From NCBI GenBank assembly GCA_009692985.1, contig SHYF01000128.1, positions 1 to 5,032 of the forward strand: a stretch of 5,032 nucleotides of DNA. Direction: 5' to 3'. Below are positions 1 through 5,002 of the stretch, piece after piece (position 1 is the stretch's first letter; each line of letters begins with the position of its first letter). The notes beneath the pieces are model-generated. The model was not told the DNA's origin, ran no database searches, and saw only the letters and a program-made list of their open reading frames with translations. The DNA is from Dehalococcoidia bacterium. Its GTDB lineage: Bacteria > Chloroflexota > Dehalococcoidia > Lucifugimonadales > SHYF01. A program made the position numbers and the translations under genes.

Positions 1-1295
1 AAGGCGCTGAAGAACACGATCCCCAATGTAACTGCCAGGAAGATTGGGCCGCGCCCATCAAGTACAGCCAGCAGCACCTCGTCCTTGCTGAAGAAGCCGC
101 TGAGGAGCGGGAATCCTGCCAGGGACAATGCTCCAATGGCGAAGGTGTACGCCGTAACTGGCATCCGATGGCGCAGCCCGCCCATCTCCCGTATGTCTGT
201 CTTGTCGGCGCCGTGCATAACGCTGCCCGCACCCAGGAACAGCAGCGCTTTAGAGAAGGCGTGCACCACAAGGTGGAATATGGCCGCGCCCACGCTGCCC
301 GCACCCAGAGCCAGTATCATGAACCCCAGGTGGCTGATGGTGGAGTAGGCCAGGACCCGCTTGAGGTCTGTCATCACCAGGGCCATGGTGGCCGCCATGC
401 CAGCGGTGATAAGGCCAATGATTGTCACCACCATCAACGCTGCGGGCGACGCCTCAAAGAGCGGGAAGGCCCGGGCCACCAGGTAGACCCCCGCTGCCAC
501 CATTGTCGCAGCGTGGATCAGCGCGCTGACGGGCGTTGGGCCTTCCATGGCGTCGGGCAGCCAGACGTGCAGGGGGAACTGCGCCGACTTGCCCATGACA
601 CCTATGAATATCAGGATGGCCGAGAGTGTCACGCTGGAGTGGGTGAGCAAGCTAGGCTCCCCGGCAACCAGCTTGCCAGCCTCGGCGAATATGGCCGACA
701 TCTGGAAGGTGCCGGTGGCCTTGAACAGGATGAGGATGCCTATGAGCAGTCCCACGTCGCCAATGCGGGTGGTGATGAAGGCCTTTTTGGCGGCCTCAGC
801 GGCGGAGCGGCGCTCGTACCAAAAACCGATAAGCAGGTAGGAACCCAGGCCCACCAGCTCCCACGCGATGTACAGGAGCAGGAAGTTGTCCGCCAGCACC
901 AGGGTCAGCATTGCGGCGGCGAACAGGGCGTGAGCCGCAAAGTACCAGCCGAATCGCGCCTCGCCGGCCATGTATCCAACGGAGTAGAGCTGGACGAGCA
1001 GGGCTACGAAGCTGACGAGGCCCAGCATGACCAGCGACAAGGGGTCAATGGTCATGCCCCACTGGATGGCCTTGTCGCCCGTGGCGTCGCCTATCTCAAA
1101 CCAGGTACGGTCGAAGGGGTATGTCCCCACGCCCTGGCCCAGGAAATCGGCTAGCACAAACCAAAACACAGCAAAAGCGCCGCCAATAGCCAGGATGGCC
1201 AGGAAAGCGCCCTTGCCAGGCAGATACCTGCCCAGGAGCACTATCAGTCCGAAGGCGGCGAAGCTAAAGACAGGCGCCAGCCATGCCCATTCCAT
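1..1295 (-). CDS. nuoL: NADH-quinone oxidoreductase subunit L, C-terminus cut by window edge
   Basis: NuoL is the distal, antiporter-like proton-pumping subunit of the complex I membrane arm. The window gives 431 complete codons from ATG at 1295; about 180 more would be expected from the E. coli length of 613. The protein is strongly hydrophobic. The proton-path residues of the family are visible: Glu146 in AWELVG, Lys236 in GKSAQF, His261 in HAATMV, Lys312 in DLKRVLAYST, His341 and His345 in HLVVHAFSK, and Lys404 in FFSKDE. PDAMEGPTPVSALIHAATMV (248-267) is a family hallmark. The missing part should hold the long lateral helix and last transmembrane helix. The start is 5 bases after the nuoK stop. 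No clear Shine-Dalgarno precedes it, and an in-frame ATG at 1307, overlapping nuoK, is a possible alternative that adds four residues. No frameshift is seen. Confidence 0.97.
   Translation of the reverse strand, partial: MEWAWLAPVFSFAAFGLIVLLGRYLPGKGAFLAILAIGGAFAVFWFVLADFLGQGVGTYPFDRTWFEIGDATGDKAIQWGMTIDPLSLVMLGLVSFVALLVQLYSVGYMAGEARFGWYFAAHALFAAAMLTLVLADNFLLLYIAWELVGLGSYLLIGFWYERRSAAEAAKKAFITTRIGDVGLLIGILILFKATGTFQMSAIFAEAGKLVAGEPSLLTHSSVTLSAILIFIGVMGKSAQFPLHVWLPDAMEGPTPVSALIHAATMVAAGVYLVARAFPLFEASPAALMVVTIIGLITAGMAATMALVMTDLKRVLAYSTISHLGFMILALGAGSVGAAIFHLVVHAFSKALLFLGAGSVMHGADKTDIREMGGLRHRMPVTAYTFAIGALSLAGFPLLSGFFSKDEVLLAVLDGRGPIFLAVTLGIVFFSA
220..308 (-). repeat. 17-base exact direct repeat within nuoL
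   Basis: On the coding strand CTGGGTGCGGGCAGCGT occurs twice, at 308-292 and 236-220. The copies are exactly 72 bases (24 codons) apart and in the same frame. Each encodes LGAGSV, at residues 330-335 and 354-359. Both copies fall in conserved NuoL segments flanking the HLVVHAFSK motif. The repeat may be convergent codon choice or a small local conversion, and no function is implied. Confidence 0.6.
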
Positions 1296-1300
1296 ACCAT

Positions 1301-1609
1301 TTACCATTTCATCATATTCAACTGGTCCACGTTGACAGACCCCCGGTTCCTATACAGCCGCAGGATTATGGCCAGGGCCAGTCCTACCTCAGCTGCCGCT
1401 ACCGTGATGACAAAGATAGCTATGATCTGCCCCATGAACTGCCCGTTGTCCACAAAGGCGGCCAGCCCAACAAGGTTCACGTTCACAGCGTTCAGCATCA
1501 GCTCAATTGCCAGAAGGATGAGAACGGCGCTGCGCCGCGCCAGCACACCATACAGACCGATGCAGAAAAGGCCCGCGCTCAGCACCTGCAGATGCACCAG
1601 CGTGATCAA
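1301..1609 (-). CDS. nuoK: NADH-quinone oxidoreductase subunit K
   Basis: NuoK is a small three-helix membrane subunit, homologous to MrpC, that links the NuoJ/NuoH side to the antiporter-like subunits. The protein has 102 residues (E. coli has 100). The two membrane glutamates of the proton axis are present: Glu36 in LAIELMLNAVN and Glu74 in VAAAEVGLALAI. The tail LRLYRNRGSVNVDQLNMMKW agrees with the family ending. The chosen start is TTG at 1609, because GGGAGGT lies five bases upstream and residue 2 onward aligns with the usual NuoK N-terminus. The TTG shares TGA with the nuoJ stop, giving a four-base overlap typical of reinitiation. Confidence 0.96.
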   Translation of the reverse strand: MITLVHLQVLSAGLFCIGLYGVLARRSAVLILLAIELMLNAVNVNLVGLAAFVDNGQFMGQIIAIFVITVAAAEVGLALAIILRLYRNRGSVNVDQLNMMKW

Positions 1610-2097
1610 TCTCTACCTCCCGCCCGGGCTATGACGATAGCGCCAATGAGGGCTACCAGAAGCAGCACCGACGCCACCTCAAATGGGATGGCCCATTGGG
1701 TGAACAAGGCAGTGCCTATATCCTGCACGCCAGGCCCCTGGCGCTCCAGGCCGGCGGGTGTTCCAGTCCGGACAATGGCGGCGGCGATAACGCCGAAGAG
1801 AACAACCGCCGCTACCACAGCCACAGGCCACTGGCGGTTTTCCATGGAGCCTCGGAACTCCTGGAGCCGGGTTAGCATCAGGGCAAACAAAACGACGATA
1901 ACAATAGCGCCACCGTAGATGAGGACCTGCACCAGCGCCAGGAACTCTGCGAAGACCAGGAGATATATGCCGGCCACGCCCATCAGCGAGGCCAGAAGAA
2001 ACAGCGCCGCATGTACGATGTTCCTGGTGCCAACCACACCCACCGCCCCACCCAATGTTAGAGTGCCGGCCAGGTAGAACAACACCAGTGATGTCAT
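1606..2097 (-). CDS. nuoJ: NADH-quinone oxidoreductase subunit J
   Basis: NuoJ is a membrane subunit of about five helices next to NuoK and NuoH, homologous to ND6. Its third helix carries a pi-bulge thought to couple quinone reduction to pumping. The product has 163 residues (E. coli has 184). The signature stretch is at about residues 49-75: FAEFLALVQVLIYGGAIVIV, with Glu51 and Tyr61-Gly-Gly. A polar loop at about 77-92 and a Gly/Pro-rich loop at about 111-127 separate the later helices, and IPFEVASVLLLVALIGAIVI (137-156) forms the last helix. The start is ATG at 2097, where ATGA overlaps the nuoI stop by four bases; AAGAGG seven bases upstream is a moderate ribosome site. An upstream extension to 2148 would add 17 charged residues inside nuoI and is not favoured. 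Confidence 0.95.
   Translation of the reverse strand: MTSLVLFYLAGTLTLGGAVGVVGTRNIVHAALFLLASLMGVAGIYLLVFAEFLALVQVLIYGGAIVIVVLFALMLTRLQEFRGSMENRQWPVAVVAAVVLFGVIAAAIVRTGTPAGLERQGPGVQDIGTALFTQWAIPFEVASVLLLVALIGAIVIARAGGRD
1615..1621 (-). promoter_or_regulatory. Shine-Dalgarno of nuoK deciding a TTG start
   Basis: GGGAGGT on the minus strand, inside the last codons of nuoJ, followed by AGAGA and then TTG. The near-perfect match and five-base spacing support the TTG as initiator over any later ATG; the next Met codons are at residues 38 and 59, inside the membrane region. Confidence 0.8.
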
Positions 2098-2591
2098 ACG
2101 GACGCCTCTTCTTTCGCTGCCTCGGTCGTCTCCGCAGCCGGCTTCCATCCGCTCTTTTGCTGGTGCTCCTGGCCCATTTTCAGAAGCTGCTCTCTGTTGG
2201 CCCGGTTACCGTTGCGGGCCACTACTGAAAGCTCGTGCTCGTGGCTCATCAGAATGGCGTCGAAGTTGCACACGTCCACACAGATGCCACACACAATGCA
2301 CCGGCCAAAGTTTATCTCAAACTCCCCTACAATCTTGCGCCGCTTGCTCTTTCCCTCTTTGAACAGAGGGTTGTCAGTCATGGTGGCGCTCATGCACTGG
2401 GTGGGGCAGTAGCGAACGCACACCATGCAGCCGGTGCAGAACGGCTCTCCAACCTTGTCGTCCCATGTGAGCACGGGGAACCCCATGAACCGCGGAGCCA
2501 CAGGCAGGTGCTCCTTGGGGTATTGGGCCGTCACCACAGGACGAAAGAACTCAGCCAGCGTGGTCATCAAGCCTTTCAAGTTACCTAGCAT
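2094..2591 (-). CDS. nuoI: NADH-quinone oxidoreductase subunit I, 2x[4Fe-4S]
   Basis: NuoI (TYKY homologue) is a peripheral-arm subunit that passes electrons through clusters N6a and N6b towards N2 and quinone. The product has 165 residues. The N-terminus (LGNLKGLMTTLAEFF) is the expected amphipathic helix lying on the membrane. Motif 1 has Cys52, Cys55, Cys58 and Cys62 followed by Pro; motif 2 has Cys98, Cys101, Cys104 and Cys108. Residue 109 is Asn where most 8Fe ferredoxins have Pro. RRKIVGEFEINFGRCIVCG (84-102) is typical of the family. The C-terminal 20 or so residues are polar and Ala/Glu-rich. The start is ATG at 2591, preceded by GGAGGT with a five-base gap and overlapping nuoH by 11 bases. 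A longer frame to 2690 adds 33 Arg/Pro/Gly-rich residues that are a shadow of nuoH. Confidence 0.97.
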   Translation of the reverse strand: MLGNLKGLMTTLAEFFRPVVTAQYPKEHLPVAPRFMGFPVLTWDDKVGEPFCTGCMVCVRYCPTQCMSATMTDNPLFKEGKSKRRKIVGEFEINFGRCIVCGICVDVCNFDAILMSHEHELSVVARNGNRANREQLLKMGQEHQQKSGWKPAAETTEAAKEEASV

Positions 2592-3708
2592 CGGGCACCT
2601 CCGTCCTCCGATACGCCCTGGCACGGGCCAGCCGCTCCGCCGCCGTGGCCTTGGCGGGCCACATGAACTGCCGGTAGATACCGTATCCAACAGCGAAGGT
2701 CACCACCAGCGACAACGCCGTCAACGACCACTTGGGCAAGCCGTAGAACAGGTACACAGCGGTAATGCCAATGTTCAGGAAAGAGAGGGGTATCAGCAGC
2801 TTCCAGCTAAAGGACATGAGCTGGTCCACCCGCAGCCGCGGGAATGTCCCGCGGAACCAGAACATGACGAACACCACCAGATAGGTCTTGGCCACCACCC
2901 AGAGAAAGCCCAGCCACCAGATGTCCGGCATGAGCGGGAAAACCCAGCCGCCCAGGTAGAGCACTGCCACCAGAGCGCCTATGGCAAATGTGTTGATGTA
3001 CTCCGCCAGGAAGAACACCGCCCAGTGTGCTCCGCTGTACTCAACGAATGGCCCACCCACAATCTCCGACTCAGCGAAGTAGATGTCGAAGGGAGTACGC
3101 CCCACCTCGGCAATTCCAGCCGTCAGGAATATGGCCAGGCCCAGGGGTTGCAGCACAGCATAGGGAATGGCCCGCTGGGCCTGAGCGATGGCGACCAGAT
3201 CCATGGACTGGGCGAGCATTGCCACCGCAACCACCGCCATGATCACTGGAATCTCATAGCTCACAAGTTGGGCAGCCGACCGAAGGCCCCCCAAAATGGC
3301 GTACTTGTTTGCGGAGCTCCAGCCCGCCAGGATCAGGCCCACTATACCCAAGACGGAAACGGCTATGATGAATAGCAGGCCCATAGGCATGTTGCGTATT
3401 ACAACATCCCTGGCCAGCGGAATTGTAATCCAGATGATGAATGAGGGAGCGAAGACGAGCAGGGGAGCCACCCAGAAGACAGCCTTATCTGCCAATCCTG
3501 GGACCACGTCCTCCTTCAGGATGAGCTTCACGGCATCGGCCACTGGTTGCAGCACTCCGTGGAACCCCACGCGCATGGGGCCCATGCGCCGCTGAATGCG
3601 GCCCAGTATCTTTCGCTCAAACCAGACCAGAGACAGCACAACCACCGATAACGCCGTGAGGAGGCCGAGGATCTGAACGGCTACAAACAACAGGTCCAGC
3701 CCCTTCAT
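2581..3708 (-). CDS. nuoH: NADH-quinone oxidoreductase subunit H
   Basis: NuoH (ND1 homologue) anchors the peripheral arm and forms most of the quinone entry tunnel and the start of the proton E-channel. It has 375 residues against 325 in E. coli, and roughly eight membrane helices. Conserved blocks are ERKILGRIQRRMGPMRVG (31-48), GGLRSAAQLVSYEIP (140-154, with Glu152), AEVGRTPFD (200-208), AESEIVGGPFVEYSG (212-226, with Glu213, Glu215 and Glu223) and RGTFPRLRVDQLMSFSWK (286-303). In the tunnel motif, residues 210-211 are Tyr-Phe where the common form is Pro-Glu. After the last helix a basic tail of about 30 residues (346-375) extends into the cytoplasm. ATG at 3708 overlaps the nuoD stop as ATGA and is preceded by GGAGGT at six bases. 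Confidence 0.97.
   Translation of the reverse strand: MKGLDLLFVAVQILGLLTALSVVVLSLVWFERKILGRIQRRMGPMRVGFHGVLQPVADAVKLILKEDVVPGLADKAVFWVAPLLVFAPSFIIWITIPLARDVVIRNMPMGLLFIIAVSVLGIVGLILAGWSSANKYAILGGLRSAAQLVSYEIPVIMAVVAVAMLAQSMDLVAIAQAQRAIPYAVLQPLGLAIFLTAGIAEVGRTPFDIYFAESEIVGGPFVEYSGAHWAVFFLAEYINTFAIGALVAVLYLGGWVFPLMPDIWWLGFLWVVAKTYLVVFVMFWFRGTFPRLRVDQLMSFSWKLLIPLSFLNIGITAVYLFYGLPKWSLTALSLVVTFAVGYGIYRQFMWPAKATAAERLARARAYRRTEVPDAR
2597..2602 (-). promoter_or_regulatory. Shine-Dalgarno of nuoI
   Basis: GGAGGT on the minus strand within the last nuoH codons, followed by GCCCG and ATG at 2591. It fixes the nuoI start over the in-frame upstream ATG at 2690. Confidence 0.82.
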
Positions 3709-4817
3709 CGGTCCACCTCCCCCAGGACTATGTCTATGGAGCCCAGGATCATCACGCTGTCGGCTACATAGCAGTCTCGCATCATATGCTTCAAGGCCAT
3801 CAGGTTGCAGAACGAGGGTGGACGTATCTTTACCCGGTAAGGCTTCTCGCCGCCATCGCTCACAAGGTAGACGCCGAAGTCTCCACGTGGGTTCTCGGCG
3901 TGGACGAACAGCTCGCCTTTGGGGGGGCGGGCAATGCGACGCACCTGCGCCATGATAGGCCCCTGGGGCATCTGCTCCAATGCCTGTTCGATGATGCGCA
4001 GGGACTGGTACATCTCCTGGATGCGGACGTAGTATCGGTCCCAGCAGTCGCCGCGATCCCCCACCGGTATATCGAACTCCAGCCGGTCGTATACCAGGTA
4101 AGGCTCTGCCCGGCGCACGTCGTATGGAACGCCGGTGGCGCGCAGATTGGGGCCTGTCACGCCCAGGCTGATAGCAGTTTTGGCATCTATGGTGCCCACA
4201 TCCCGGGTTCTTGAAAGAAAGACCTCGTTGAATGTAAGCAGGCGGTCGGCCTCCTCCACGCCATCACGGATCTCCCCCAACAGCCAGCGTATGCGCTCCG
4301 AGAAGTCTGCCGGAACATCGTCCTTGACGCCGCCGACTCGGAAGTAGTTGTGCATCATGCGTGCGCCGCTAACGGCCTCGAAGAGGGACTGGATGCGCTC
4401 ACGGTCCCGGAAGGCGTACATGACGGGTGTCATTGCACCGGCGTCCAGGCCGAATGTGCCGTAGAACAGCAGGTGGCTGGCCACCCGGTTCAGCTCACAG
4501 AGGATAAGCCTGATGTACTGAGCCCGCTCCGGCACATCCAGCCCCATGAGCTTCTCGGCAGCCATGCAGATGACCAGCTCGTTGTTGAAGTTGGAAAGAT
4601 AGTCCAGGCGGTCGAAAAGTGTGATGACTTGGCTGTACTGCTCCCCTTCGCACAGCTTCTCGGAGCCACGGTGCAGGTAGCCGATGTGGGGTTCCACATC
4701 AACAATGCGCTCGCCGTCAATGTGCAACACCATGCGGAAAACGCCATGCGTGGCCGGGTGCTGAGGCCCCATGTTCAGCATCATCTCCAGTGTGTCGAGT
4801 TGGCGGTCAGTTGTCAT
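3705..4817 (-). CDS. nuoD: NADH-quinone oxidoreductase subunit D (49 kDa)
   Basis: NuoD forms the quinone-reduction pocket with NuoB and NuoH at the base of the peripheral arm, and derives from the large subunit of NiFe hydrogenases. From ATG at 4817 it has 370 residues. MGPQHPATHGV (16-26) holds the quinone-site His24, and RLDYLS (70-75) the partner Tyr73; their spacing of 49 equals that of the bovine His59/Tyr108 pair. HRGSEK is at 49-54. The C-terminus ends in the classic GSIDIVLGEVDR. It is a separate gene, not a nuoCD fusion. No Shine-Dalgarno is visible before the ATG (CAGAAACAACAT precedes it), unlike nuoH, nuoI and nuoK. An in-frame TTG at 4835 would add six residues (MCQKQH) but also lacks a ribosome site. 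Its stop overlaps nuoH. Confidence 0.97.
   Translation of the reverse strand: MTTDRQLDTLEMMLNMGPQHPATHGVFRMVLHIDGERIVDVEPHIGYLHRGSEKLCEGEQYSQVITLFDRLDYLSNFNNELVICMAAEKLMGLDVPERAQYIRLILCELNRVASHLLFYGTFGLDAGAMTPVMYAFRDRERIQSLFEAVSGARMMHNYFRVGGVKDDVPADFSERIRWLLGEIRDGVEEADRLLTFNEVFLSRTRDVGTIDAKTAISLGVTGPNLRATGVPYDVRRAEPYLVYDRLEFDIPVGDRGDCWDRYYVRIQEMYQSLRIIEQALEQMPQGPIMAQVRRIARPPKGELFVHAENPRGDFGVYLVSDGGEKPYRVKIRPPSFCNLMALKHMMRDCYVADSVMILGSIDIVLGEVDR
3715..3720 (-). promoter_or_regulatory. Shine-Dalgarno of nuoH
   Basis: GGAGGT on the minus strand, extended by further G residues to 3723 and lying in the final GEVDR codons of nuoD. The six-base spacing to ATG at 3708 suggests strong initiation coupled to termination of nuoD. 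Confidence 0.82.
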
Positions 4818-4846
4818 ATGTTGTTTCTGACACAAACATGGCTTTT

Positions 4847-4896
4847 ATGTCATTCTGAGGAAGTCCCGATTTCATCGGGACGACCGAAGAATCCAA
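4847..4896 (+). repeat. Left arm of the inverted repeat, with internal hairpin
   Basis: This 50-base arm begins ATGTCATTCTGAGGA and ends CGAAGAATCCAA. Between these ends it carries a perfect small palindrome absent from the other arm. The ATTCTGAGG...GAAGAATC frame matches a dispersed repeat I recall in Chloroflexota and other environmental genomes; this is recollection and was not checked by a search. Confidence 0.8.
4863..4881. repeat. Perfect 8-bp stem-loop inside the left arm
   Basis: GTCCCGAT, a TTC loop, then ATCGGGAC make a perfect eight-pair stem. No T-run follows on either strand, so it does not look like an intrinsic terminator. On the operon strand it lies 46 bases upstream of the nuoD ATG and could form in the message. 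Confidence 0.75.
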
Positions 4897-4959
4897 CGCG
4901 TATCGCCGACACGGCAGTCGCCCCAGATGTCATCGCAACTTGTTTTTCCGATAAGCCCC

Positions 4960-4995
4960 TTAGATTCTTCGTCGCTTCGCTCCTCAGAACGACAT
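4960..4995 (-). repeat. Right arm of the inverted repeat
   Basis: Read on the minus strand this 36-base arm begins ATGTCGTTCTGAGGA and ends GACGAAGAATCTAA. It matches the left arm at both ends, with one substitution in each end block. Its centre (GCGAAGC) replaces the 8-bp stem-loop of the left arm. It begins eight bases after the stop codon of the upstream gene. Confidence 0.8.
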
Positions 4996-5002
4996 GGAGA
5001 GT

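Larger units (their letters stand above)
4847..4995. repeat. Inverted-repeat unit in the gap before nuoD
   Basis: Two related short repeats face each other around a 63-base unique core (4897-4959) and fill most of the 185-base gap between nuoC? and nuoD. Outer segments pair at 4847-4861 with 4981-4995 (14 of 15 Watson-Crick). Inner segments pair at 4881-4896 with 4960-4974, with base 4884 bulged and one mismatch. The whole could form a cruciform in DNA or a long hairpin in RNA. The layout resembles a REP doublet (REPIN/BIME) or a very small MITE. No transposase or clear target-site duplication is visible; ACATGG occurs at 4836-4841 and 4992-4997, but the second copy overlaps the arm end. Confidence 0.82.

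Noticed and set aside
168..1154. A 328-codon open frame on the plus strand.
   Set aside because: It lies antisense to conserved nuoL, its translation is rich in His, Gln and Gly with no recognisable domain, and it results from GC-rich codon bias on the coding strand.
2098..2148. Upstream extension of nuoJ by 17 residues.
   Set aside because: The added residues are charged and unlike the hydrophobic NuoJ N-terminus. The ATGA overlap with the nuoI stop gives a better start.
2592..2690. Upstream extension of nuoI by 33 residues.
   Set aside because: The extension is Arg/Pro/Gly-rich and lies fully inside nuoH. The inner ATG at 2591 has a GGAGGT at ideal distance and matches the family N-terminus.
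2425..3375. A 316-codon open frame on the plus strand.
   Set aside because: It is antisense to nuoI and nuoH, has a low-complexity polar composition and no family features, while the minus strand is unmistakably coding.
4863..4881. Intrinsic terminator at the perfect stem-loop.
   Set aside because: No run of T follows the stem on either strand, and termination here would cut the operon before nuoD.
4818..4960. A dedicated sigma-70 promoter before nuoD.
   Set aside because: AT-rich pieces such as CATAAAAG are present near nuoD on the minus strand, but no convincing -35 lies at a proper distance.
4836..4997. ACATGG at both edges of the unit as a target-site duplication.
   Set aside because: The right copy shares ACAT with the repeat arm and the left copy lies six bases outside the arm, so the match is probably chance.
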